Below are positions 10,148-19,947 of a stretch of DNA of 64,000 bases, piece after piece (the stretch's first letter is position 1; every line of letters begins with the position of its first letter). Source of the DNA: Flavobacteriales bacterium (GTDB taxonomy: Bacteria > Bacteroidota > Bacteroidia > Flavobacteriales_D > Crocinitomicaceae). The stretch spans positions 60,951-124,950 of the forward strand of contig CANHOA010000008.1 in NCBI GenBank assembly GCA_947462255.1. Reading direction: 5' to 3'. The position numbers were made by a program, and so were the translations under genes. The notes under the pieces are model-generated. The model was not told the origin of the DNA and searched no databases. It worked only from the letters and a program-made list of their open reading frames with translations.

Positions 10148-10209
10148 AAACAATTTATATTATCATAAGTTTAAGAGAGCAAGATTATTAATTTTACTAA
10201 AAAATAATT

Positions 10210-10962
10210 TTGAAAATAGTATTATCTCCAACAAAGACATTAAATCTTCTGCCTTTTTTTCACGGCAAAGTAAATAGTGAATTACTGTTTTTTTCGGAGG
10301 CTTCTAAAATAATGAAGACACTGAATCAATTAAAAGTGAATGAAATTAAAGAGTTGATGGGTGTTTCATCGAAAATTGCCGAGGAATGTTACGCTTGGAA
10401 TAAAGAGTGGCTCGATAATCATCAAAATAACAGTAATTTATTTCCTGCTATTTCAATGTTTTCTGGAGAGGTCTATCGTTCCTTTGATTATGCTAGTTTG
10501 ACACCAAAAGAATTAGCGCTTGCCAATGATCGAATCCTTATTCTATCTGGACTTTATGGTACATTAAGACCATTAGATTTAGTCTCTCCCTACCGTTTAG
10601 AAATGAAAACAAAGTATACTTGGAAAAAGGATTGTGCTACTCTTTATCAATTTTGGTCAGATCGCCCAAGCAATCTCCTTAAAGAAAGTTCCATTATTGT
10701 GAATTTGGCATCGCAAGAATATTTCGCTGTATTAGATAAAAAGAAAATCAAGGGGCGCATAATAACACCTGTCTTTAAAGAAAAACAAAACGGATCATTG
10801 AAAATGGTCATGATGTATGCGAAGAATGCGCGCGGTAAAATGGCTCGTTTTCTCATTCAAAATGAATTAAGTGACATCAATGACCTAAAGCATTACAATC
10901 TAGATGGTTATTCTTATGATGACATCCATTCTACGCAAGATGAATGGTGTTTCGTTCGTTAG
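10210..10962 (+). CDS. yaaA: YaaA family peroxide-stress protein (DUF328)
   Basis: The 250-residue length and motifs match YaaA: the N-terminal MKIVLSPTKTL, the central LSGLYGTLRPLDLVSPYRLEM, and VNLASQEYF. In E. coli YaaA limits intracellular iron during peroxide stress. The start is a TTG at 10210. An in-frame stop sits just upstream at 10198, and no ATG gives the conserved N-terminus. It ends 3 bases from the convergent DUF456 gene. Confidence 0.9.
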   Translation: MKIVLSPTKTLNLLPFFHGKVNSELLFFSEASKIMKTLNQLKVNEIKELMGVSSKIAEECYAWNKEWLDNHQNNSNLFPAISMFSGEVYRSFDYASLTPKELALANDRILILSGLYGTLRPLDLVSPYRLEMKTKYTWKKDCATLYQFWSDRPSNLLKESSIIVNLASQEYFAVLDKKKIKGRIITPVFKEKQNGSLKMVMMYAKNARGKMARFLIQNELSDINDLKHYNLDGYSYDDIHSTQDEWCFVR

Positions 10963-10965
10963 AAT

Positions 10966-11466
10966 TCAAAATAATTTAGCGCTATTATCCCAAAGAATTT
11001 TTAGAGTCAGTAAAAGCATGCACAGAGCAATTGTAAAATTGATACCTGTCGATAAAATAAAACCGATAAATGAACCAATTGTAGCAATTAAAGCACGCTT
11101 TAAATCTTTTGAATCATATATTAATTCGCCAATAAATGCACCTAATACTAGTCCGATAATAAACCCAAAAATAAAGGGTGAAAACAAGCCAATTATAGCG
11201 CCAATCACAGCACCATAAATTCCAAACTTAGTACCCTTAAATTTTTTTATCATCTTTGATGGAATAATCCAATCAAAAAAAAGACTAGCAATAGCGAATA
11301 AAAAAGTTATTGATAAAATCCAATAATTAAAATCAATGATGGATGTAAAATAAAGTAATAGCAGGCCAATCCAACTAATAGGTGGACCAGGAAGTATAGG
11401 GATTACACTACCAATTAAACCTATTATCAAACACATTAAACTTAAAATAATTAATAGATAGTCCAT
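10966..11466 (-). CDS. DUF456 family membrane protein
   Basis: A 166-residue, highly hydrophobic protein with about five membrane segments. The N-terminal GSVIPILPGPPISWIGLLL and the glycine-rich FSPFIFGFIIGLVLGAFIGEL are typical of DUF456. The function is unknown. Its ATG directly follows the stop codon of the FAD oxidoreductase gene, so the two are probably co-transcribed. Confidence 0.8.
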   Translation of the reverse strand: MDYLLIILSLMCLIIGLIGSVIPILPGPPISWIGLLLLYFTSIIDFNYWILSITFLFAIASLFFDWIIPSKMIKKFKGTKFGIYGAVIGAIIGLFSPFIFGFIIGLVLGAFIGELIYDSKDLKRALIATIGSFIGFILSTGINFTIALCMLLLTLKILWDNSAKLF

Positions 11467-12594
11467 TTATTTAACAAGTTCACTTAACTGTTTTCCTACA
11501 GCGGCACCAATTGCTATTCCCATTCCGCCCATCCTAACTCCAAGGTATACATGATCTTCTATTTTTTTTACAATCGGCTGTTTGGATGCCCCAATTCCCA
11601 TGATTCCCGACCACGCATAGTCGATTTCAATTTTTTGATGGGGAAAGATTGTTTTTTCCAATACATTACGAAGGGCCGATTGAATTACTGATGTTGTATT
11701 CAGCTGATCCGTGGATTCGCCATCAAAATCTAAATTTCGCCCCCCACCGAGTAATATTCTATTGTCAATAGACCTGAAGTAGTAATATCCTTTATCCATA
11801 TGGAAAGTACTATTAAGCGTAAGATTCGGAATTGGTTTCGTTATTAAAACCTGTGCTCTAGCCGGCACAACATCTTCATTAACAAGTTGTTTGGCAAAGC
11901 CATTTGAGCAAATAATTAAATTATCTGAAAAAATAGTTCCAATGTTTAAGGTTAGTGTTACGCCTATTGCTTCACTTTTAAAGGATTGGCATTCAACTCC
12001 AAATAAGATTGAAATTCCCATTTGAATTGCTTTTTGGTGAAGTTGCTCTAAGAGTTTTCCGGTGTTTAAACTTCCTTCAATGGGATTAAAATAAGCGTGT
12101 TTAATGCCTCCAAAGCCAAATTTATCTTCAATATTGTCTTCCTTGAGAAAAGTTTTGTCTAAGCCAGTTATTTTTTGACTTTCTGTATTCAGATAATCAA
12201 TAAAATCATCGGGTATTTCATCTTCATTTGATTTAACTAAATCGTAAGATCCACATGCTTGGAAATCGATATTAGTTGGGTCAATCAATTGAAAAAGTGA
12301 TTTTAATCCTTGATATCGAAGATGAAAAGTATCCCAAACTTCTTTTTCTGAAATGGTTTTTAGGTCTTCATATAATTCGCTAGGGCTTCCGAAACAAGCA
12401 AAACCTGCATTTTTTGTACTGGCACCACTGGGTAAATAGCCTTTTTCTAGAATTAAAATCTTCCATTTGGGGTATTTATTTTTAAGCGCAATGGCAGTAG
12501 TTAGTCCAACTATTCCTGCGCCCACAATGACAGCCTCTTGACCTTCAAAATAGGTATTTCTTTCCCAATAACTTAGTTGGTCAATTCTTAGCAT
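11467..12594 (-). CDS. FAD-dependent oxidoreductase of the DAO (D-amino acid oxidase-like) family
   Basis: The Rossmann motif VIVGAGIVGLTTAIALKNK near the N-terminus is followed by LEKGYLPSGASTKNAGF, the flavin-contacting region of glycine/sarcosine oxidase-like enzymes. The C-terminus has GIMGIGASKQPIVKKIEDHVYLGVRMGG, the usual substrate-side closing segment. Relatives oxidise secondary or D-amino acids or amines; the true substrate is unknown. A longer frame begins with a TTG at 12636 that lies inside a -7 promoter box, so I prefer the ATG at 12592-12594 (MLRIDQLSYWE). It is followed without a gap by the DUF456 gene. Confidence 0.82.
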   Translation of the reverse strand: MLRIDQLSYWERNTYFEGQEAVIVGAGIVGLTTAIALKNKYPKWKILILEKGYLPSGASTKNAGFACFGSPSELYEDLKTISEKEVWDTFHLRYQGLKSLFQLIDPTNIDFQACGSYDLVKSNEDEIPDDFIDYLNTESQKITGLDKTFLKEDNIEDKFGFGGIKHAYFNPIEGSLNTGKLLEQLHQKAIQMGISILFGVECQSFKSEAIGVTLTLNIGTIFSDNLIICSNGFAKQLVNEDVVPARAQVLITKPIPNLTLNSTFHMDKGYYYFRSIDNRILLGGGRNLDFDGESTDQLNTTSVIQSALRNVLEKTIFPHQKIEIDYAWSGIMGIGASKQPIVKKIEDHVYLGVRMGGMGIAIGAAVGKQLSELVK

Positions 12595-12633
12595 TTTGTT
12601 TATTAATGAATTATCCTCAAATTTGTACTTATA

Positions 12634-12641
12634 CAAAGTTA
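12634..12641 (-). promoter_or_regulatory. -7 box of the DAO/DUF456 operon
   Basis: It reads TAACTTTG on the minus strand, 39 bases before the chosen ATG. It overlaps the alternative TTG start and so argues against that start. Confidence 0.5.
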
Positions 12642-12687
12642 GTATATTGAAAGACTTTTAACTTTCCATCCTGAATAATTTTAAATT

Positions 12688-15381
12688 ATGCGAAATTGTA
12701 TCTTTTTATTTTTTGTATTAATAGTTTGTCGTCATGTTAATGCTCAATTAGTTGAAATAATTATTCCGGGTTCAGTTAACAATTTCGAATCAAAAGCTAA
12801 AATATTTGGAGCTACTCTTTATTTGGTTCAAGACGGTATAACCATATCAAAGTCTATAACAACGAATACAGGAGTTTATAATATTGTAGGGAAGTTGAAT
12901 ACGAGTATACCTTTCGAATTAATTGTGTCTAAACCTAATCACATTACTAAAAAGGTATATTTCGATTTTAAAAATATTACCACGAAGGGGCAAGATATAA
13001 GTGTACAAGCAGTAGAGGAATTAATCATAGAGCTTTTTGCCCTTAAAAAAGGTATTACTATCACAATAGGACCTACTGATTATGCTGAGAAATTTACTTG
13101 GGATAATGATCAAAAGATAGCGATACCTGATGAGCAACATAAAAAGTTGTCTGAGGAAAAAATTATTAATTTGTATAAAGATGCTGAAATAGCTGCTTTA
13201 TTGTCAATACTGGATTCTAAAGCCACTGCTAGTGCACAAGCTAAAAATTATGAAAATGCGATTGCTTATGCAGATTCAGCCTTAGCATTGAAACAAAATG
13301 ATAGTATTTTGCTTAAAAAGAAGCTTTCATACCAAACTGCATTAACATCTTTGCTTGCTGATGAAAAAAAGTCCGATGATATAAAATTACTCCTGAGCAG
13401 TGGCGATTCACTTTTTATCCTCGCGAAATATCCTGAAGCAAGCATAAAATATAATGAGGTTTTGAAAAAAGACCCATTAAATATAAGTGCAAAGAAAAAA
13501 CTCGATAATATCGCTGCTTTAACGGTCATCCAAGTTTCTCAAGCTTCAGATGCAAAAGAATTATCGAAATTGCTGGCCAATGCGAAAAAATTCGAAACAA
13601 ATGCTAAGTTTAGTGATGCTATTATTGAATTAAATAAAGGATTGAAACTTTCAATATCTGCTGATGAAAAATCAAAAATTGAGCTTTATATTTCTAATTT
13701 GAAGCTTAAGATAAAAAATTCGGATGTCGTTACATTGATTGAAAAGGAATTAAAGGCGGCTAAAAAGTTTGATGATTCAAAGGATTTTAATAATTCGAAG
13801 GAGAGTTATTTAAAAATCAATCAATACATTTCAATGTTAGATACTACCAATGAAACAAAGCAAGCCCAAATTGTCAATAAACAAATTGATGAAAGTATTG
13901 GGATAGCGTTAAAGAATGCGAATGAGCTAAACTCTAAAGACAATTATGATTTGGCAATCTCCGCCTACAAAAAAACCGAATTATTAATTTCTGCCTTGCT
14001 TGATGTGAATAAAAAAAATATGAAGTTGGATGAAGTTAAAGAGCATATTGCAGAAGTTGAACAGAAACGAAAAGACAAGGATAAATTATACAGAGATGCT
14101 ATCGTAAACGTTACTGCAGCTATTGATGAGGGTCCCAAAACATTCTACGTTGCAGATGATTTATTTTCAAAAGAGCCCTTAAAAGCGAAGTCTAGCGAAA
14201 AGGAAATTATTGATTTGAAAAGTCGTTACACATTGGTAAAGAATTACTTTAAGGATAAGAATGTAAAGTTAAAAACAGTTTGGTTAACCGATTCAATTAA
14301 GGCTTATCAAGCCATTAAGGAAATTTATAATCTAGCCATTATATCAAAAGTTTCTCAGAATGAATTAAACAAAGTCATGGTTTCAATGGATTCTTTATCA
14401 TCCATTATTTCTCCTAAGAAATTGAAAATTAATTCAAATTCATCTGGCACAATACTTTCTGCTCCTGGTGTTTTAGTAGATACTTCTAACGCTAATGCTT
14501 CTTTTCAACGTTTAGAGTTTACCCGATTAAGTATTGAAAAGGGAAAAAGCACTTATTTAGTTGATCTTAAAAACGATTTAGAATTAGAGGCTTATTTTAT
14601 AAATATGCAACAGGATGTTATTCGAAACGAATCAGCAACTGCAATTCAAAATTCACTGACAGAAATTGAAGTTTTAAATCAATTAAAAACTAATGAAAGT
14701 AATCTTCGTGCCGAAGCATTAAAGGCCTTAGTTCAGGAAAATGACTATATCATTTACCAACGTGAATTAGCGGCAACCTTGATGCATGAAAGTGCTGCAA
14801 GTAGTATTCAATCAGATAAAAATAAAATGGATGTATATCTCTTAAAAGAAAAAGAACGAGAGGATAGCATACACGCTTTGGCTCAACAAATTCTAAAAGC
14901 TAATATGAATGCAATTGACCTTAAAAATAGTGAGTTAGCAAAGTCAAGCGACTTGAGTGCCGCAAATCTACAAGTGGCTAAGAATAAAGTTGAATTGGAA
15001 ATATATAGAAGGGATTCATTGAGCAAGGTTTCCAAAGAACTTACTGCAAAAATGCTCGTTGATCAAAGCAATCAAGTTGAATCTGGCGTAAGGAGTCCCA
15101 ATTATATTAGGGATGAGAAAGGGGTTTGTTTTCCATGGAATGCAGTGACAGAGAAAATTTATGAATTAAAAAATGCGAACGGCTTTGTTGTTGCGGTGAT
15201 AATTAGAAAGGTTGTTGTAGATCAGTATGGTTATGGGGTTGTTTTTGAGCATACTAGGAATGAAAAAGGAATTTCTTCATTTACATTAAATGGGTCAATT
15301 ATTACTGAGTTTATTTGGTTTAATCAATCTAATGGATCAGGAGTTATTATCCCGAATCTTACTGTTGTGACAAAGTGCTAA
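12688..15381 (+). CDS. large secreted TPR-like/coiled-coil protein of unknown function
   Basis: A signal peptide (ends HVNAQ) leads to a carboxypeptidase-regulatory-like beta domain (residues ~25-115: GVYNIVGKLN...PFELIVSKPNHITKKVYF). Long alpha-helical repeats (~150-560) then show TPR-like sequences such as AKNYENAIAYADSALALKQ and AKYPEASIKYNEVLKKDP. A helical lysine- and serine-rich stretch follows, and a C-terminal domain (~800-897) without a recognised motif. There is no T9SS sorting domain, so a periplasmic location is likely. It is a single gene before mpl; its role is unknown, although similar TPR proteins in Bacteroidota often act in envelope assembly. Confidence 0.6.
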   Translation: MRNCIFLFFVLIVCRHVNAQLVEIIIPGSVNNFESKAKIFGATLYLVQDGITISKSITTNTGVYNIVGKLNTSIPFELIVSKPNHITKKVYFDFKNITTKGQDISVQAVEELIIELFALKKGITITIGPTDYAEKFTWDNDQKIAIPDEQHKKLSEEKIINLYKDAEIAALLSILDSKATASAQAKNYENAIAYADSALALKQNDSILLKKKLSYQTALTSLLADEKKSDDIKLLLSSGDSLFILAKYPEASIKYNEVLKKDPLNISAKKKLDNIAALTVIQVSQASDAKELSKLLANAKKFETNAKFSDAIIELNKGLKLSISADEKSKIELYISNLKLKIKNSDVVTLIEKELKAAKKFDDSKDFNNSKESYLKINQYISMLDTTNETKQAQIVNKQIDESIGIALKNANELNSKDNYDLAISAYKKTELLISALLDVNKKNMKLDEVKEHIAEVEQKRKDKDKLYRDAIVNVTAAIDEGPKTFYVADDLFSKEPLKAKSSEKEIIDLKSRYTLVKNYFKDKNVKLKTVWLTDSIKAYQAIKEIYNLAIISKVSQNELNKVMVSMDSLSSIISPKKLKINSNSSGTILSAPGVLVDTSNANASFQRLEFTRLSIEKGKSTYLVDLKNDLELEAYFINMQQDVIRNESATAIQNSLTEIEVLNQLKTNESNLRAEALKALVQENDYIIYQRELAATLMHESAASSIQSDKNKMDVYLLKEKEREDSIHALAQQILKANMNAIDLKNSELAKSSDLSAANLQVAKNKVELEIYRRDSLSKVSKELTAKMLVDQSNQVESGVRSPNYIRDEKGVCFPWNAVTEKIYELKNANGFVVAVIIRKVVVDQYGYGVVFEHTRNEKGISSFTLNGSIITEFIWFNQSNGSGVIIPNLTVVTKC

Positions 15382-15455
15382 AATATTATTCGTTTTTTTA
15401 GCTTTACCAATTCACCTTATCGCAATTACTTTTATCTTTATTCTTTACTTATCAT

Positions 15456-16820
15456 ATGCAAGTACATTTCATTGCAATTGGAGGAAGTGCAATGCACAAC
15501 CTTGCTATTGCGCTATCTCGAAAAGGAGTTCATGTAACGGGAACAGATGACGAAATTTTTGAACCTTCTAAATCTCGTTTAGATAAAGAAGGAATCCTAC
15601 CTGAAAAAATTGGATGGGATGAATCCAAAGTACATATTGGATTAGATGCCGTAATTCTTGGAATGCATGCACGCGAAGATAATATTGAACTTCTAAAAGC
15701 GAAAGAATTATCCATACCTATATATTCGTATCCTGAATATCTTTACGAACAAAGTAAAAATAAAACTAGGATTGTCATTGGTGGTAGCCATGGTAAGACA
15801 ACCATTACATCAATGCTTTTGCATGCTGCGAAAAAATTGGGGGTCAACGTTGATTATATGGTTGGTGCGCAATTAGAAGGGTATGATTGTATGGTAAAAC
15901 TGACAGACGATGCTGAATTCATGGTCTTAGAAGGTGATGAATACCTAAGTTCTCCGATCGATCGTCGTCCAAAGTTTCATTTGTATTCGCCTAATGTGGC
16001 TTTAATTAGTGGAATTGCCTGGGATCATATTAATGTGTTTCCCACATTCGATAATTACTGTCATCAATTTGATGTTTTTTGCTCACTGATAAGGCCAAAT
16101 GGTATATTAATATATAATAAGGAAGATGAGCATGTTAATGTTTTAGGTGAGAAATATAAAAATCAATTAGCAACAATTGCTTATGAGACACCTGCGTATA
16201 TTCCAACCAAGGAAGGTTCGTTAATGAAATGTCATGGCGAAGAATATCCACTATTGATTTTTGGCGAGCATAATTTGCAAAATTTAGTTGGTGCGATGCA
16301 TTTAGCGCAATCTATGGGTATTGAAAATGATGATTTTTTACGCGCGATGAATGATTTTACGGGTGCTGGTAAACGTTTGCAAAAAGTGGTGGATTCAGAA
16401 CGGTTCACTATGTTTAAGGATTTTGCTCATTCTCCATCTAAATTAAAAGCCACTACAGCTGCAATAAAACAACAATATCCTTCCCGAAAAGTAGTTGCAT
16501 GTATGGAATTACATACCTTTTCATCTCTTAACAAGGAATTTTTACCGTTTTATAAAGACGCCATGATGGCTGCCGATCTTGCCCTTGTTTACTTTAATCC
16601 CGAGGTAGTCGCTCATAAAAAATTGGCACCACTATCTAATGAAGATGTTTTTAATGGATTTGGAGGCAATGTTATTGTTTTTGATAACAGCACTAATTTT
16701 ACACGCTATATTTATTCGCAAGATTGGAATAATTCGGTTCTTTTGTTAATGTCATCAGGAAATTTTGATGGGATTGATTACAACATACTAGGTGATGAAC
16801 TTATTGAAAAGCTAGGATAA
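15456..16820 (+). CDS. mpl: Mpl-type UDP-N-acetylmuramate:murein tripeptide ligase
   Basis: A 454-residue Mur ligase with an N-terminal nucleotide-binding region (VHFIAIGGSAMHNLAIALSRKG), the ATP loop GGSHGKTTITSM near residues 109-120, the SGIAWDHINVF segment of the central domain and a C-terminal domain with FAHSPSK. The IAIGG-AM-NLA start and overall length separate Mpl from MurC. Mpl joins recycled L-Ala-gamma-D-Glu-mDAP tripeptide to UDP-MurNAc in the cytoplasm, returning old wall peptides to synthesis. Its stop overlaps the start of the beta-lactamase gene by one base (TAATG), pointing to coupled translation. Confidence 0.85.
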   Translation: MQVHFIAIGGSAMHNLAIALSRKGVHVTGTDDEIFEPSKSRLDKEGILPEKIGWDESKVHIGLDAVILGMHAREDNIELLKAKELSIPIYSYPEYLYEQSKNKTRIVIGGSHGKTTITSMLLHAAKKLGVNVDYMVGAQLEGYDCMVKLTDDAEFMVLEGDEYLSSPIDRRPKFHLYSPNVALISGIAWDHINVFPTFDNYCHQFDVFCSLIRPNGILIYNKEDEHVNVLGEKYKNQLATIAYETPAYIPTKEGSLMKCHGEEYPLLIFGEHNLQNLVGAMHLAQSMGIENDDFLRAMNDFTGAGKRLQKVVDSERFTMFKDFAHSPSKLKATTAAIKQQYPSRKVVACMELHTFSSLNKEFLPFYKDAMMAADLALVYFNPEVVAHKKLAPLSNEDVFNGFGGNVIVFDNSTNFTRYIYSQDWNNSVLLLMSSGNFDGIDYNILGDELIEKLG

Positions 16821-17614
16821 TGATAAAGATTGTTTTTTTTGTGATTTTATTTATAGGGCATTCGTTTGTGTTTGCGCAATTCAATGCCAAAAAAGCTACA
16901 CAACTTAATTTATCATCTTTTGAAAGCAATAGTTATGAATTTTCTATGCTTGTATATGATTTGGATGAAAATAGCTACTTGTATTATAATGACTCATTAA
17001 TTCAAAAGGATTATACCCCAGCATCGACCTTTAAAATTGCTAATACAATTATTGGCCTTGAAAATGGGCTTATTGATAGCGCAAATTTTTTAATGAAATG
17101 GGATGGTGTAAAACGTGAAAATGCTAAATGGAATGCTGATCAAACCTTAAATCAAGCATTTAGGAATTCAACAATCTGGTACTTTCAGAAACTTGCGAAA
17201 CAAATTGGCCCTGATAAAATGCAGGAGGGACTTGATTTATTGAATTATGGAAACAAAACGATTGGGGATTCGATAGACCAATTTTGGTTAAATGGAACGC
17301 TAAAAATATCTATGCTAGATCAAGTTGGGTTTCTTACCAATATCATTAATAGAAAATACAAGTTAAATTCAAATACCTATGACTGCCTTTTACAAATAAT
17401 GAAATATAATCTTTCGTATCAATACGTTGTTTATTGTAAGTCTGGTTGGGGCCAACAAGGATCTGAGGATATTGGATGGTTGGTTGGCATGCTCATTAAA
17501 AATGGAAAGCAATATGCATTTGCTACGCTAATAACCACCAATGATTATACAAAGTTTGACATGGCTTCTTTGCGCTATAAAATAACTAAGGCTGCTTTTG
17601 ATAATTTGAAGTAG
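16820..17614 (+). CDS. class D (OXA-type) beta-lactamase
   Basis: The 264-residue protein has a signal peptide ending FVFAQ and all the main class D motifs: STFK (S69-K72, the acylated serine and the lysine that is normally carboxylated), SxI at 117-119 (usually SxV), YGN at 143-145, the omega-loop tryptophan W156, and KSG at 207-209. The segment WDG.KRENAKWN.DQTLNQAF is also characteristic. It should act in the periplasm on beta-lactams. The possibility that it only binds them, like a BlaR sensor domain, is lower because no membrane sensor part is present. It overlaps mpl by 1 base and the convergent DUF4199 gene by 29 bases. Confidence 0.85.
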   Translation: MIKIVFFVILFIGHSFVFAQFNAKKATQLNLSSFESNSYEFSMLVYDLDENSYLYYNDSLIQKDYTPASTFKIANTIIGLENGLIDSANFLMKWDGVKRENAKWNADQTLNQAFRNSTIWYFQKLAKQIGPDKMQEGLDLLNYGNKTIGDSIDQFWLNGTLKISMLDQVGFLTNIINRKYKLNSNTYDCLLQIMKYNLSYQYVVYCKSGWGQQGSEDIGWLVGMLIKNGKQYAFATLITTNDYTKFDMASLRYKITKAAFDNLK

Positions 17615-18155
17615 ATCGAAAAACTATACCTCTGTATATCAATGCTATTATCAGACTATTAAAGGTTGAATACATCAACAAGGCCAATAATGAGATTACC
17701 ATCGTAAATTTAGGACTTGTCCACTGTTTCGTTTGATTAATCCCTTCTTTGATTAATTCTCCATCTGTTTTGTTTTCTAAGGATGGATTAGATGTTCTTA
17801 GTTCTTTTAAAAACTTTTTATCCATTAAAGAATGACGAGTTTGCTCTAGTTGATGTTGATTGTATTCAGGATGAATGTAGGAATAAAAAATAAAGAGAAA
17901 GCAACTGACAAGCACGGTATGTGGCATTGCTGCTGTCATTCCTGTCTTTATATCTAGTAATAAATTACTTTCCGTTTTTTGATTTCTCTTCACAATGTAC
18001 AAGCCAATTGATACCGCACTTGTTAAGAGGAACATATTTAGAAACACAAACGTCTTAGGGTTGCCAAAGGTAAAGAATCCAAAAGCATAGGCGAAATATC
18101 GAATTAGGATCCAAATTAAAGCGCTTGAAACACCAATAAGAACAGGAATTTTCAT
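17586..18155 (-). CDS. DUF4199-like membrane protein
   Basis: A 189-residue protein with about four membrane helices (roughly residues 5-28, 37-55, 72-92 and 150-175). A charged, lysine-rich stretch lies between helices three and four, as in DUF4199 proteins of Bacteroidota. No function is known for this family. It starts one base after the rho stop codon, so it is probably the second gene of the rho transcript. Its 3' end overlaps the convergent beta-lactamase gene. Confidence 0.55.
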   Translation of the reverse strand: MKIPVLIGVSSALIWILIRYFAYAFGFFTFGNPKTFVFLNMFLLTSAVSIGLYIVKRNQKTESNLLLDIKTGMTAAMPHTVLVSCFLFIFYSYIHPEYNQHQLEQTRHSLMDKKFLKELRTSNPSLENKTDGELIKEGINQTKQWTSPKFTMVISLLALLMYSTFNSLIIALIYRGIVFRSTSNYQKQP

Positions 18156-18156
18156 C

Positions 18157-19836
18157 TTAGCTATTCATGGAAATAAGAAATTCTTCATTCGAAATGGTGT
18201 TTTCCATATGCGATTTTAAGAATTCCATTGCTTCAACAGGATTCATATCGGCAATAAATTTACGCATTACCCAAACGCGCTGTAAAATATCTTTGCTCAC
18301 CAATAAATCTTCTCTTCTTGTACCTGAAGCGGTGATGTCAATAGCAGGATATATTCGTCGATTTGATATTTTTCGGTCTAGTTGTAATTCCATATTTCCT
18401 GTCCCTTTAAATTCTTCAAAAATTACTTCATCCATTTTTGAACCGGTTTCAGTCAAGGCAGTTGCGATTATCGTTAATGACCCTCCATTTTCTATTTTAC
18501 GAGCAGATCCAAAGAATCTTTTCGGTTTGTGAAGCGCATTGGCATCTACACCTCCGGAAAGTACTTTTCCTGAAGCTGGCGAAACGGTGTTGTATGCTCT
18601 GGCCAAACGTGTAATGGAATCGAGTAGAATACAAACATCGTGGCCACATTCTACCATTCTCTTTGCTTTTTCTAAGACCATGTTAGCAACTTTAACGTGT
18701 CTTTCTGCTGGTTCGTCAAAGGTTGAGGCAATTACTTCTGCTTTTACACTTCTAGCCATATCGGTTACCTCTTCAGGACGTTCGTCAATGAGTAAAACGA
18801 TTAAATAAGTTTCAGGATGATTGGCTGCAATTGCGTTTGCAACATCTTTCAATAACATGGTTTTACCAGTTTTTGGCTGCGCTACAATCATTCCACGCTG
18901 ACCTTTTCCAATTGGAGCAAATAAATCCATTACCCTGGTGGATAAAGTCTCTTGCGCATGTCCAGTTAATTTAAACTTTTCATCTGGAAAAAGTGGTGTT
19001 AAGTATTGAAAAGGAACCCTATCGCGAATGTAGGAAGGGTGACGGCCATTTATGGATTCAACCTTCACCAATGGAAAGAATTTCTCTCCCTCTCTAGGCG
19101 GTCGAATTGTACCTTTAAGGGTATCGCCAGTTTTTAAACCAAAAAGTTTGATTTGATTTTGGGAAACATAAATATCATCTGGTGATGGCAAATAGTTATA
19201 ATCTGAGGATCTTAAAAATCCATATCCATCTTGTATTACTTCTAATACTCCTTCTGCTGATACGATGCCAACTAAGTCATAATTTTCATCCATTCTTCGT
19301 TGTTGTTCACGATCCTGCTGAGAAGGTGAACTTTGATCTTGGTTAGGATTTGCTTGCTGGTTGGGATGCTGATGCTGCGGTTGACGATGTTGTTGATTGG
19401 GATTTTTATTTTGTTGAGGGCTTTTATTTTCAACTTTATCTATTGCTTCGGATTTTTCTACTTCACTCGTGTTGTCAATTGCCGCTTGAATTTCTTCTTT
19501 CTCTTGTGGCTCATTATTTCCCTCTGCTACTGGCTCAAAAGATATACTGGCTTGCTCATCTTGCTGGGATTTTGTTTCCATTTTGGGCATAGCAGGTATT
19601 GAGGGCTTTGATGTTTCTTCTATGGTTTTTCTTGGCCGTCTTTCTCTTCCAATTGCGGGTGTTTCAATAGTTTCTTTAGGGGTATTTTCAGAGGAAGATT
19701 CTGAGTCCTTGTCTTGATTAACGATTGCGTTGATTAGCTCCGTTTTTTTTAAATTAAGTATGTTACTTATTCCTAATGATTCAGCAATAGCACGTATATC
19801 ACTAAGTTTTTTATTCTCTAATTCGTTTTGATCCAT
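18157..19836 (-). CDS. rho: transcription termination factor Rho with a long disordered insert
   Basis: The 559-residue protein begins with a Rho_N helix domain (1-40). A polar low-complexity region covers 41-181, the last part (139-180) being very rich in Q, N, P and H. An OB-fold RNA-binding domain follows ([26 protein letters not shown]...DIYVSQ). The RecA-like ATPase has QPKTGKT as Walker [15 protein letters not shown] as Walker B, and the SGGVDANAL loop. The hexamer terminates transcription by pulling on nascent RNA. E. coli Rho (419 residues) lacks the insert, while Bacteroidota Rho often carries one. Confidence 0.95.
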   Translation of the reverse strand: MDQNELENKKLSDIRAIAESLGISNILNLKKTELINAIVNQDKDSESSSENTPKETIETPAIGRERRPRKTIEETSKPSIPAMPKMETKSQQDEQASISFEPVAEGNNEPQEKEEIQAAIDNTSEVEKSEAIDKVENKSPQQNKNPNQQHRQPQHQHPNQQANPNQDQSSPSQQDREQQRRMDENYDLVGIVSAEGVLEVIQDGYGFLRSSDYNYLPSPDDIYVSQNQIKLFGLKTGDTLKGTIRPPREGEKFFPLVKVESINGRHPSYIRDRVPFQYLTPLFPDEKFKLTGHAQETLSTRVMDLFAPIGKGQRGMIVAQPKTGKTMLLKDVANAIAANHPETYLIVLLIDERPEEVTDMARSVKAEVIASTFDEPAERHVKVANMVLEKAKRMVECGHDVCILLDSITRLARAYNTVSPASGKVLSGGVDANALHKPKRFFGSARKIENGGSLTIIATALTETGSKMDEVIFEEFKGTGNMELQLDRKISNRRIYPAIDITASGTRREDLLVSKDILQRVWVMRKFIADMNPVEAMEFLKSHMENTISNEEFLISMNS

Positions 19837-19947
19837 GAAATTAAAATGATGTTTAAGGGAAGGGTATATTTAGTCAGAGTTGGCTAATGCCTGTAAATTC
19901 TTTGCAAGTATAGCCATAAGTTTTGATATTAGTACTATATAATCAAT

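Noticed and set aside
11467..12636. The longer FAD oxidoreductase start (TTG at 12636)
   Set aside because: The TTG is part of a perfect -7 promoter box (12634-12641).
16820..17614. A penicillin-binding protein or BlaR-type sensor instead of a beta-lactamase
   Set aside because: It is short, has a plain signal peptide, and holds STFK, YGN, W156 and KSG in class D positions, with no membrane sensor part.
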